Assembly: GCA_002356455.1 (NCBI GenBank) | Contig: AP017968.1 | Span: 3,162,001-3,226,000, forward strand | Reading direction: 5' to 3' | Source of the DNA: Fusobacterium varium | Lineage (GTDB): Bacteria; Fusobacteriota; Fusobacteriia; Fusobacteriales; Fusobacteriaceae | Length of the DNA stretch: 64,000 nt | Part shown: positions 1 to 8,080 of the stretch, one piece after another | Numbering within the stretch: the stretch's first letter is position 1 | Layout: every line of letters begins with the position of its first letter | Notes under the pieces: model-generated | Told to the model about the DNA's origin: nothing | Seen by the model: only the letters and a program-made list of their open reading frames with translations | Databases searched by the model: none | Position numbers and translations under genes: made by a program

Positions 1-1
1 T

Positions 2-1924
2 GGTGCTGGTGTAAATAGTGGAACAGTGACAATAGAAGCAGATAAGAATTTTTCACTTAATGGCGGAATTATTAATGCCTATAAAACTGCTGTTACAGTT
101 AAAGATGGAGCTTCATTTACTGGTACAGATGTAACAATCAATGGTGGGGGCTTAGATAAAACTACTCCTGTTATTTCTGGAGATTCAGGAGCTAATACAG
201 TAAATATATCTGGAAATTCTTTTATCAATGGAAAAGTTGATTTAGAAGATGGAGATGATACTTTATCTATTGGAAATTCCACTCAAATCAATGGAGATAT
301 AGATGGTGGAACAGGAACTGATACTCTTTATTTTGGTTCAGCTATTGCCAGAGCAGTGGGAAATGATAATATAAATCTTTTCCATAAAATATCAAATGTG
401 GAAGAAATAAATATAAATCAAAAAGTAACTGCATTTGAAACTTCTGAAATTACAGGAGCAGATAAGATTAATATTGGTAAAAATGGGGAGCTTGTATTAA
501 GAATAGATGGAACAAATAGTAATAAACATGCACTTTCCAATGGAAATAGTAGTGGAACAATAGATTCAGATGGTGGAAAACTTCTTCTTGCGCTTAATGG
601 AGTATCTGATGGAAGTACAATAGATATGGGAATGAATCTTGGAGATGGAATATATGGAGTGGAAAATCCAGACATAGAATATAGAGATTTATTTACTTTA
701 GATACAACTTCATATTTACATTCTATTAGAAAAACTCCTGGTTCTTCAACAATAACAGTTGAAACTAAATCTACACTTCCACTGTCACCAACAACACCTG
801 AATATACAAATTATGGGAAATTAAATAAAATATATCAAAGTATGAGGGTTGTAGATGGTGTAAAAGAATTTAATGTAGATACTGATGAAAAATTCTCATC
901 TTTTATGGGATACTTAAATGATATCTATGCAGGAAATCCATACTCATATTCTTCTGAACTATCAAGAAAATCAATGGGAATGTTCAGAGATATAGCTACT
1001 GAAAATTCATTTAAAGCAGATACAGGAAAATGGATGATATACGGCGGACTTACTCATATAGATGGAGGAACTAAAGATACATACTATGGAAAAGGATACT
1101 ATACTTATGATATAGGAAGTTCTGATATAGATTCTGATACAAAAATCACAGGAGCATATATGCTTGGAGAGTATGGAGTATCTGATGACTTTAAAGCTGG
1201 AGTGGCAGTTGGAGGAAACAAGTTTAAATCTGACTTGTCTAATGGCTCAAAAGTTGATGGAGATGCGCTGTATATTGGAGGATATGCTAAGAAGTATCTT
1301 GGAAATCTAAAAGTAACAGCAGGAGCAGGATTCCAGTATGGAGATTATGATGCAGACAGAACAGCAGCAGGAAGAGAAATTACAGAAACAAGAAGCTATT
1401 CTTCAAGCTACAATGATTTGACTTATGATATTTATCTGAATGGAAGATATTCACTTAATATTGGAGATAATCTATACTTAGAACCTTATGGAACACTGTC
1501 ATATACATATGTAAAACAGGATGGAGCAGATGAGGGAAATAAAACTTTAGCAATAGAAACAGATTCACAATCATTTGACTACACAGTTGGAAAAATGGGA
1601 ATAGATCTTAAAAAAGTGATACCACATGAAAAAGGAAAGAGTACATTATCAATTGGAGCAAGCTATACAAAAATACTTGATGGAGCAGATGAGGAATATA
1701 TCACAGGAAGATTTAAAGGTGGAAGCGACTTTGATATATTAGTTGCCCACAAGAATGAACATAGCTTAGGATTGAATGCTAAATATGCACTTGAACTGGA
1801 AAATGGAATCTTGTTTGATGTAAAAGGAAGCTATGCAATAGAAAGAGATTCACATAATCAATCTGGAAAGAATAAAACTGAAGGTGAATGGATAGTTGGA
1901 GCAGGGCTGGGTTATAAGTTCTAG
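2..1924 (+). CDS. Autotransporter, C-terminal part (5' end outside window)
   Basis: The reading frame is open from base 2, so the gene begins left of the window and about 640 residues of its C-terminal part are visible. The first ~330 residues are Gly/Asp/Thr/Asn-rich with short beta-strand repeats, typical of a passenger beta-helix. The last ~290 residues alternate polar and hydrophobic strands with many Tyr and Gly and end in GLGYKF, a terminal Phe as expected for an outer-membrane autotransporter beta-domain. Family knowledge says the barrel sits in the outer membrane and exposes the passenger at the surface. The passenger's role cannot be read here. A GTG at 26 is not the true start. Confidence 0.9.
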   Translation, partial: GAGVNSGTVTIEADKNFSLNGGIINAYKTAVTVKDGASFTGTDVTINGGGLDKTTPVISGDSGANTVNISGNSFINGKVDLEDGDDTLSIGNSTQINGDIDGGTGTDTLYFGSAIARAVGNDNINLFHKISNVEEININQKVTAFETSEITGADKINIGKNGELVLRIDGTNSNKHALSNGNSSGTIDSDGGKLLLALNGVSDGSTIDMGMNLGDGIYGVENPDIEYRDLFTLDTTSYLHSIRKTPGSSTITVETKSTLPLSPTTPEYTNYGKLNKIYQSMRVVDGVKEFNVDTDEKFSSFMGYLNDIYAGNPYSYSSELSRKSMGMFRDIATENSFKADTGKWMIYGGLTHIDGGTKDTYYGKGYYTYDIGSSDIDSDTKITGAYMLGEYGVSDDFKAGVAVGGNKFKSDLSNGSKVDGDALYIGGYAKKYLGNLKVTAGAGFQYGDYDADRTAAGREITETRSYSSSYNDLTYDIYLNGRYSLNIGDNLYLEPYGTLSYTYVKQDGADEGNKTLAIETDSQSFDYTVGKMGIDLKKVIPHEKGKSTLSIGASYTKILDGADEEYITGRFKGGSDFDILVAHKNEHSLGLNAKYALELENGILFDVKGSYAIERDSHNQSGKNKTEGEWIVGAGLGYKF

Positions 1925-1945
1925 TGGAAATAACAGGGGGAAGTT

Positions 1946-2239
1946 ATGACAGAAGGGGAATTTATAAGATTCTATAAAAAGAGAAATGGACTAAAGAATC
2001 AGCAGGAAGTAAAAGAAAAGATAGACTTATTCTGGAATACACTGCTAAAAGTTCTGGATAAAGGGGAAAAGGTAACCTTTAAAAATTGGGGAACATTTGA
2101 AGAAAAAGAGGTAAAACCAAGAAAAATAATGATAACTAAAATAAATAAATCTGGTTATACAAAAGCTAAAAAGAAGATAAGATTCAGAGCAGGAGCGGGC
2201 TTGCAGGATATAGTAAATGGAGCTGGTACTGATGAATAA
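1946..2239 (+). CDS. HU/IHF-family DNA-binding protein (first of pair)
   Basis: This 97-residue basic protein has the HU/IHF layout: N-terminal helices (EGEFIRFYKKRNG, then a helix to ~40), then KVTFKNWGTFEEKEVKPRK at ~44-62, matching the F..(I/F)GTF(E/x)...R family signature, and a basic C-terminal stretch. A purine-rich RBS (GGGGGAAG) precedes the ATG. It lies 21 bases after the autotransporter stop and overlaps the next HU-like gene, so the three may be co-transcribed. It is more divergent than a standard HU: the usual DNA-intercalating Arg-Asn-Pro arm is not evident (KIMITKINKSGYTKAK occupies that region). A nucleoid or regulatory role is inferred. Confidence 0.8.
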   Translation: MTEGEFIRFYKKRNGLKNQQEVKEKIDLFWNTLLKVLDKGEKVTFKNWGTFEEKEVKPRKIMITKINKSGYTKAKKKIRFRAGAGLQDIVNGAGTDE

Positions 2240-2504
2240 GAGAGAATTAGCAAAAGTATACATTGAAACAAGCAAAGGGGAAATATCAGCAAGAAAGGCA
2301 CTGAAAGAAATAGAAGTATTTCTTGAAACAATGCAGGAGGCTTTGCAGAAAAGCCATTCATTGATTTTTAGAAATATAGGAACATTTGAAGTAAAGGAAA
2401 GAAAACCAAGAGTAATAGCCAATCCGGTAACTAAAGAACCTATGAAGATTTATCCAAGAAAAACAGTGAAATTCAGAGAATCTAAAAAAATAAGCAAAGA
2501 ATAA
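2232..2504 (+). CDS. HU/IHF-family DNA-binding protein (second of pair)
   Basis: A 90-residue HU-like protein: MNKRELAKVYIE start, LIFRNIGTFEVKERKPR core, then an arm with ANPVTKEPMKIYPRKTVKFR, which closely follows the HU/IHF arm pattern (R.A.NP.T...I.......FR). I prefer ATG 2232 over the in-frame ATG 2217 because it gives the usual family N-terminus and has GGAG at 2219-2222 at good spacing; the start then overlaps the preceding stop by 8 bases, suggesting translational coupling. Expected to bind and bend DNA non-specifically. It keeps the NP tip that the neighbouring copy lacks, so the two may form a heterodimer (inference). Confidence 0.85.
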   Translation: MNKRELAKVYIETSKGEISARKALKEIEVFLETMQEALQKSHSLIFRNIGTFEVKERKPRVIANPVTKEPMKIYPRKTVKFRESKKISKE

Positions 2505-2527
2505 ATATTTTAATTAATTGAAGAGAT

Positions 2528-2576
2528 AAAAAAAGCTGAGTAACATTTAAAAAAATGTTTTACTCAGCTTTTTTTA
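2528..2576. terminator. Bidirectional intrinsic terminator
   Basis: Stem AAAGCTGAGTAA...TTACTCAGCTTT with an A-run on the left and a T-run on the right. It serves the HU pair (+) and the convergent M20 gene (-). Confidence 0.85.
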
Positions 2577-2590
2577 CATCTTAATTTATT

Positions 2591-3772
2591 CTATTTATTT
2601 AAAAAATCTACTGCCAGTTGTGAAAGAGCTTTTGCACTTATCTTTAAATGTTTTTCATTCCACAATAATTTTGGATGATGAAGCATAGCCTCAATATCCT
2701 CTTGAGTATCTCTTACTCCCACTAAGAAAAAATTAGAGGGTATTTTTTTTCCAAAATACGAGAAATCTTCTGACCCCATAAGAGGTTCCTTCATTACTAT
2801 TATATTTTCCTCTCCTACTACTTTTCCTAATGTTTCCTTTGAAAACTCAAACATCTCATGATTATTTTTTACTGCTGGGTACATTCTATTTACATCAAAT
2901 ACATAAGAAGCTCCATAAGAGCTTGTAATCCCTTTTATAATACATTCCATTCTCTCAACAATCTCATTTGTCAATTCTTCATCAAATGTCCTTATAGTTC
3001 CTTTTATAGTCAGCTTATCTGGAATTACATTATATGTTTCTCCTGCCTTTATACTACAACATGATAACACTGCAGGTTTAAGTGTAGATATATTTCTGCT
3101 CATTATATTTTGAAAATTTGTTACTATCTGGCTTCCTATTATAATTGGGTCTACAGTTTTTTCTGGCTGTGATCCATGTCCTCCTACTCCTTGTATCATT
3201 ATATCAAAAGAAGTTGTATGTGACATCATATCCCCATCTTTTACTAATATTTGTCCTGCTTTATACGCTGGCCAAATATGACATCCAAATGCTGCATCTA
3301 CTTTTGGATTCTCAAGTATTCCAGCTTTAATCATAGGATCAGCTCCACCTGGTCCCTCCTCTGCTGGCTGAAATACAAGTTTTATATTACCTGATATTTC
3401 GTCTTTCAATTCATTTAAAATCATTGCTGCTCCCAAAAGTCCTGCTGCATGTCCATCATGTCCACAGGCATGCATATTCCCTGCTATTTCAGATTTAAAT
3501 TCACAATTGCTCTCTTCATCAATAGGCAGTGCATCTATATCCGCTCTCAACAGAACTGTTTTTCCATCCTTTTTTCCTTTTATAAGGCCAACTATACCTG
3601 TTACAGCTATTCCACTGTCATATGGAATCCCTATTCTATCTAATTCCTTTTTTATTATCTCTGCTGTTTTAAATTCTTTAAATCCCAACTCAGGAAATCT
3701 ATGAAGTTCTCTCCTTACTTCCATTATTCTTCCTAAATGTTTTTCTGCCAGCTGTTCAATTTTTTCTTTCAT
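2591..3772 (-). CDS. M20 family amidohydrolase (AbgB/HipO-like)
   Basis: This 393-residue enzyme fits the M20D amidohydrolase size. Metal and catalytic motifs are visible: RADIDALPI at 76-84, MHACGHDGH at 100-108 (Cys103 and His105 as metal ligands), FQPAEEG at 134-140 with the catalytic Glu, and MGSEDFSYF near 335. Such enzymes hydrolyse N-acyl amino acids or p-aminobenzoyl-glutamate in the cytoplasm. It lies 24 bases downstream of an AbgT-type transporter, and that pairing favours import and cleavage of an aminoacyl-type conjugate. Only one subunit is present, whereas E. coli uses AbgA plus AbgB, so the exact substrate is open (hippurate- or indole-acetyl-amino acid-type substrates are alternatives). 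Confidence 0.85.
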   Translation of the reverse strand: MKEKIEQLAEKHLGRIMEVRRELHRFPELGFKEFKTAEIIKKELDRIGIPYDSGIAVTGIVGLIKGKKDGKTVLLRADIDALPIDEESNCEFKSEIAGNMHACGHDGHAAGLLGAAMILNELKDEISGNIKLVFQPAEEGPGGADPMIKAGILENPKVDAAFGCHIWPAYKAGQILVKDGDMMSHTTSFDIMIQGVGGHGSQPEKTVDPIIIGSQIVTNFQNIMSRNISTLKPAVLSCCSIKAGETYNVIPDKLTIKGTIRTFDEELTNEIVERMECIIKGITSSYGASYVFDVNRMYPAVKNNHEMFEFSKETLGKVVGEENIIVMKEPLMGSEDFSYFGKKIPSNFFLVGVRDTQEDIEAMLHHPKLLWNEKHLKISAKALSQLAVDFLNK

Positions 3773-3796
3773 TATATTTCCTCCTGATATTTTATA

Positions 3797-5329
3797 TTAT
3801 AGTCCAAATGGTAGTCCACAAGTAAAGAACACTGCAAGAAGAAGAATGCTTACTATAAGTGTTATTAGTGAATAAGGAATCATATTTGCAATTAGAGTTC
3901 CTATACCAAAATTTTTATCATATTTTCTTGCCACTGCCAATACTAATGGTAAATATGGGAACAGTGGTGAAAGCATATTTGTAGAAGCATCTCCTATTCT
4001 ATATGCCATTTGTGTAAGTGAAGGGTCATATCCCAGCAGCATAAACATTGGAACAAATACTGGAGAAAGAATAGCCCATTTAGCTGATGCACTTCCTATA
4101 AATATATTTATAAAGGCAACTAAAAGAATGTATGCCACCAATAATGGCATTCCTTCAAGTCCTAATCCTCTTATCCCATCAGCTCCTTTTATTGCCATAA
4201 TTATTCCTAGATTACTTTTAGAAAAAAGGCTTAAAAATTGAGCTGAAATAAATACTATAAATATATATCCACCCATTTCCCCCAAAGTCTGTGATATCAT
4301 CCTTACAACATCTTTATCACTTTTTATTTTTCCAGTAATTTTTCCAAAAACAAGACCTGGTATAAAAAATGCAAGTGCCATTATAGGAATAAGTCCAGCC
4401 ATCAATGGAGATTTAGTCGATACAAGAGAACCTGCATCATCTTTCAAAAAAGCTCCCTTCCCAACTGCTAAAAATATAATCAATACTGCATATATTAAAA
4501 AAGAAATACCAGCATATCTAAGTCCTTTTCTTTCAACTTCCAATATTTCTTTCTCTTCATTTTCTCCTAATTTTTTCTCAGGAGCAGGAAATCTTGGCTC
4601 TACAAATTTAACCGTTACCCATGCTATAACAAATATCTGAAGTATTGAATTTGTTATATTAAAATAAAGTGTCATAGCTGGACTCTTAGTAAAAGTTGGT
4701 GACAAAAGCTGGGTGGCTGGTATAGTAAAAGATGTAAGAAGTATATCATTCAAACTTACAAATAATCCTGAACAAAAACCTATTGCTGCCCCTGCAAATG
4801 AAAGCAGCATTCCAACAATTGGATTTTTTCCAAGATTAAGAAATATTAAAGCTGCTAAAGGTGGAAGTACAATAAATCCTGCATCTCCTATTCCAGTAAA
4901 TATCAATCCCATTATTACAACTGTAAAATATATTAAATTGCTTGGTACCTTTTTTACTACAACAGTAAGAAGACTTTCTAAAAATCCACTTTTATCTGCA
5001 AGCCCTATTCCTATCATTGCCACTAATACTACCCCTAAAGGTGGATAAGTTTGAAAAACTGTTACCATACTCATAAGTATTTGTTTTAAATTCTCCTTAT
5101 TCAATAAATTTTCAGCAGTTATCATATTATGAGTGAGTGGATGTTCAACTGCAACTCCAGCCTTGCTGCAGACAAAAGATATTATTAATATTGCTATACA
5201 TAATATTAAAAATATAGATACTGGATCTGGAAGTTTATTTCCAATTACTTCAAAACAGTTTAAAATTTTATCCAATGCTGTTATATTTTTTACATCTGCA
5301 TTCCTTCCTTTTTTTTCAATCTTCCCCAT
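3797..5329 (-). CDS. abgT: AbgT family transporter
   Basis: This 510-residue polytopic membrane protein has about 11-13 hydrophobic segments and AbgT-like stretches: a cytoplasmic N-terminus followed by LPDPVSIFL, PPLGVVLVAMIGIGLADKSG, FTGIGDAGFIVLPPLAA and a C-terminal MAYRIGDASTNMLSPLFPYLPLVL. The family transports p-aminobenzoyl-glutamate inward in E. coli, and some members export sulfonamides. It is first in a two-gene unit with the M20 amidohydrolase and divergent from a ROK regulator gene, which is the natural candidate for its control. RBS GGAGGAAAATAA precedes the ATG. Confidence 0.9.
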   Translation of the reverse strand: MGKIEKKGRNADVKNITALDKILNCFEVIGNKLPDPVSIFLILCIAILIISFVCSKAGVAVEHPLTHNMITAENLLNKENLKQILMSMVTVFQTYPPLGVVLVAMIGIGLADKSGFLESLLTVVVKKVPSNLIYFTVVIMGLIFTGIGDAGFIVLPPLAALIFLNLGKNPIVGMLLSFAGAAIGFCSGLFVSLNDILLTSFTIPATQLLSPTFTKSPAMTLYFNITNSILQIFVIAWVTVKFVEPRFPAPEKKLGENEEKEILEVERKGLRYAGISFLIYAVLIIFLAVGKGAFLKDDAGSLVSTKSPLMAGLIPIMALAFFIPGLVFGKITGKIKSDKDVVRMISQTLGEMGGYIFIVFISAQFLSLFSKSNLGIIMAIKGADGIRGLGLEGMPLLVAYILLVAFINIFIGSASAKWAILSPVFVPMFMLLGYDPSLTQMAYRIGDASTNMLSPLFPYLPLVLAVARKYDKNFGIGTLIANMIPYSLITLIVSILLLAVFFTCGLPFGL

Positions 5330-5535
5330 TTATTTTCCTCCTTGAAGTTCAAAATTCTTAGTATTTTCTTCAAAAATATACAATTTTATTTTTAAAAAAT
5401 ATCTTTTTAAAATATTTTTATCATATTTTAAAATATACTATTCAAACAAAAAAAACTCAAATATATTAAATATATAACTTTGATTTTTCATTACAGAATT
5501 CATTTTTAAAATAAAATGATAAATTTATAAACTAT

Positions 5536-5570
5536 TGTTTTGCTTTTGCAGACAAATATTATATAATAAA
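5536..5570 (+). promoter_or_regulatory. Putative promoter of the ROK gene
   Basis: TTGCTT (5540-5545) and TATAAT (5562-5567) are separated by 16 bases, about 45 bases before the ROK start at 5612. The remaining 5330-5535 divergent region is AT-rich with no clear operator. Confidence 0.55.
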
Positions 5571-5611
5571 TTATAGTTATTTTACCGGGGGAATATAAAG
5601 GGGGAGTCGTT

Positions 5612-6748
5612 ATGTATCAAAAAAACATTAAAGAAAACAATGAAAACAAAATCTTTGAATATGTTTTCAACTCTAATCACAATTTTGTTATTAATGAAGT
5701 TGCAGAAAAGATGGATATGAGTTTTCCTACAGTAAAAAGAATAATAACTTTTTTTCTGGAGAAAAATATCATAATTGAAGAGGACAAGGTAGGTAGTGGA
5801 GTAGGTAGAAAAGCCAGAGAATACTCCTTCAATGATTTTTTCTGCCATTCTGTAGGGGTACAGATTTCAGAGGAAAAAATTAAAATGGTCCTTACAAATG
5901 CTAAAGGTATTGTTATTAAAAAGCACTCTAAGACACTTCAAAAAGGTGGTCTTTCTATTACAGATGCCTTAATGGAAGAATTAGAATTCTTTTTAAGCAG
6001 ACTATCCAAATCTGTTTTTAAAAGTATTATTGGAATAGGAATATCTGTTCCTGGAATAGTAAATGAAGAAGGGAAGTTTATAGAATTTAATTCCAAAAAT
6101 AAAACTGATATTTCCATAATTGAAAAAATAAAAAAAAGATTTGATATTCCTGTTCTTGTAGAAAATGAATCAAATCTTTCTGCAATTGCTGAAGCCTTTT
6201 TAAGTGAAAATTCACTTTTATCGAATTTCACAGCTCTTACTATTAATGATTATGTTGGAATAAGCTCTTTTACTAGAGAAAAAAATCAAAATGATTTTCA
6301 TTTCAAAGCAGGAAGAATGCACCATATGATTGTCAATCCAGAAGGAAAAGCCTGTGATTGTGGTTCAAAAGGTTGCTGGGGGGCATATGTTTCAAATCAT
6401 GCTTTGGTTGAAGAATTTCATAAAGTATTTAAAAAAATAAAAAAATATGAAAACATTTTCCAAGATGAATATTTGGAAACTAAAGAAGGTAAAAAAATAT
6501 TAGCTGAATATATAAAATACCTTGCTATTGGTATTAAAAATCTGTTATTTTTTTCCAATCCAGAAAAACTTATAATTTCAGGTAAAATATGCCAGCAGCA
6601 AAAATATATTAAAGAAAAACTTCTAGAAGAAATATATAGTGAGCATATTTTCTATCGTGGAAAAGAAACTATAACTTTTTCTTCTTTCGAAGAAAATTCA
6701 AGTCTTATAGGTGCTGCCATATTTCCAATAGTAGACTCATTATTTTAA
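5612..6748 (+). CDS. ROK family transcriptional regulator
   Basis: This 378-residue protein has an N-terminal winged-helix region (FVINEVAEKMDMSFPTVKRI, ~25-45) and a ROK domain. The ROK zinc motif CDCGSKGCWGAY lies at 248-259. The place of the catalytic Asp of sugar-kinase ROK proteins (ENDxN) reads ENESN at 184-188, so it is likely a ligand-sensing repressor and not a kinase. A strong GGGGGAG RBS precedes the ATG. It is transcribed divergently from abgT and the M20 gene, which suggests it controls them; the effector is unknown. The HTH portion is compact and the C-terminal half is Lys-rich. Confidence 0.85.
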   Translation: MYQKNIKENNENKIFEYVFNSNHNFVINEVAEKMDMSFPTVKRIITFFLEKNIIIEEDKVGSGVGRKAREYSFNDFFCHSVGVQISEEKIKMVLTNAKGIVIKKHSKTLQKGGLSITDALMEELEFFLSRLSKSVFKSIIGIGISVPGIVNEEGKFIEFNSKNKTDISIIEKIKKRFDIPVLVENESNLSAIAEAFLSENSLLSNFTALTINDYVGISSFTREKNQNDFHFKAGRMHHMIVNPEGKACDCGSKGCWGAYVSNHALVEEFHKVFKKIKKYENIFQDEYLETKEGKKILAEYIKYLAIGIKNLLFFSNPEKLIISGKICQQQKYIKEKLLEEIYSEHIFYRGKETITFSSFEENSSLIGAAIFPIVDSLF

Positions 6749-6772
6749 AATAAAAAAATTCCCTGTATAACT

Positions 6773-6814
6773 ACACTCTCTGTCTTAAATAACTAAGATG
6801 GAGGGTGTTTTTTA
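6773..6814 (+). terminator. Intrinsic terminator after ROK gene
   Basis: A 15-bp stem (including G-T pairs) ACACTCTCTGTCTTA / TAAGATGGAGGGTGT with a 6-base loop is followed by TTTTTTAT. Confidence 0.8.
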
Positions 6815-7206
6815 TTTAATTATTTCTTCTTTTCTATTGTAATTATAGCTATTTTTTATACCTTATTTTTCTTTCTTAAAATTTATATTTTACTCATATA
6901 TTTATTTTTTTTATTCTCTGCTCCTCTTCATATTATTAAAATTTAAAATAAATTATTTAAGTATATATAATTTTATTTCGATTAATTAAAAATCATATTT
7001 ACAAATATTTTTATATATATATTTCTTAATTATTTTCTCTTTACTTCTTTTTATTTATTGCATTTTAAAACAAAAAATAAATACAGATTTTCAAACATCA
7101 ATATTTTTCTATTCTACATGAGCTATTTCCCATAAAACTTATTTATAAATCACTACTTCTATACTTGACTTTTTCTCATTAACATGATAAAAATTTTATA
7201 GTTTAA

Positions 7207-7251
7207 TTATAAAATATTTTGCTTTATAAAATATTTTTAGCAGTGTATAAT
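7207..7251 (+). promoter_or_regulatory. Putative promoter/operator of the nitrogenase-like operon
   Basis: TATAAT at 7246-7251 lies 44 bases before the operon start; the base positions 17 upstream read TTTATA (7223-7228). A 14-base sequence TTATAAAATATTTT occurs twice in direct orientation at 7207-7220 and 7224-7237, each holding the palindrome AAAATATTTT. The second copy overlaps the -35 region. A regulator-binding role is inference. Confidence 0.45.
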
Positions 7252-7295
7252 ATAAAGTATTGATAATTAAAAAATTTTTAAAGGAGCAATTGAGA

Positions 7296-8057
7296 ATGGA
7301 TAATATAAGAAAAATAGCAATATATGGAAAAGGGGGGATAGGGAAATCTACTACAACATCTAATTTGTCGGCAGCTCTTGCTATAATGGGGAAAAAAGTA
7401 ATGCAGATAGGGTGTGACCCTAAGTCAGATTCAACCAAAAATCTTATGAAGGGAAAAAGAATTCCAACAGTCTTAGAAATGATAAAAGAAAAAGGAGAAG
7501 ATTTAGAACTGGAAGATATAGTTTATGAAGGATTTGGCGGAGTCCTCTGCGTTGAAGCAGGAGGCCCTACTCCTGGTGTAGGATGTGCTGGAAGAGGAAT
7601 AATATCTGCTTTTGAAAAATTAGAAGAACTTGAAGCTTTTGAAAAATATAAACCTGATATTGTTATTTATGATGTATTGGGAGATGTTGTCTGTGGAGGA
7701 TTTGCAATGCCTATAAGAGGAGGCTACGCCAGAGAAGTTTATATAGTCAGCTCAGGTGAAATGATGTCTTTATATGCTGCCAATAACATAGCTATGGCAA
7801 TTCGAGGCTTTGGTAAACGTGGCTATGCTAAATTAAATGGACTTATACTGAACTCTAAAAATATTGAAAATGAAGTGGCTATTGTAGAAGAAGCTGTAAA
7901 GGAAATTGATACAAAAATTGTTCAATATATTCCTAGATCATCCGAAATACAAAAAGCAGAAAGCATTGGTGGTACTGTATTTGAAGCATTCTCTCAATCA
8001 GAAATGCAGAAAGTATATCAACAACTAGCAGAATATGTATTAGCTCAGGAATATTAA
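7296..8057 (+). CDS. NifH-like nitrogenase iron protein (electron-donating ATPase)
   Basis: This 253-residue protein starts at ATG 7296 (AAAGGAG 7280-7286) and not at the in-frame ATG at 7260, giving a standard Fe-protein N-terminus. It carries P-loop GKGGIGKS at 11-18, DPKSD at 41-45, the [4Fe-4S] ligand motif GVGCAGRG (Cys97) with Arg100 (the ADP-ribosylated position in NifH), and DVLGDVVCGGFAMP (Cys133). Every hallmark of a homodimeric ATP-dependent reductase is intact. By family, it would pass low-potential electrons to the partner encoded by the next two genes. It is shorter at the C-terminus than nitrogenase NifH (~290) and nearer in length to non-nitrogenase relatives. No other nif genes are in the window, so nitrogen fixation is not implied. 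Confidence 0.92.
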   Translation: MDNIRKIAIYGKGGIGKSTTTSNLSAALAIMGKKVMQIGCDPKSDSTKNLMKGKRIPTVLEMIKEKGEDLELEDIVYEGFGGVLCVEAGGPTPGVGCAGRGIISAFEKLEELEAFEKYKPDIVIYDVLGDVVCGGFAMPIRGGYAREVYIVSSGEMMSLYAANNIAMAIRGFGKRGYAKLNGLILNSKNIENEVAIVEEAVKEIDTKIVQYIPRSSEIQKAESIGGTVFEAFSQSEMQKVYQQLAEYVLAQEY

Positions 8058-8080
8058 AATATAAAAGATGGAGATAAAAG

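Larger units (their letters stand above)
6749..7295. other. 547-base AT-rich intergenic region
   Basis: It holds a terminator at its left end and a putative promoter with a tandem repeat at its right end (listed separately). Between ~6815 and 7195 I see only low-complexity A/T sequence, with no convincing gene, tRNA or structured leader. Confidence 0.6.

Noticed and set aside
418-675. Antisense frame within the autotransporter
   Set aside because: Shadow of the coding strand's codon bias; no RBS and the repeat pattern mirrors the sense protein.
7260-7295. Extended N-terminus of the NifH-like protein
   Set aside because: The RBS lies between this ATG and the next, and the family N-terminus begins at 7296.
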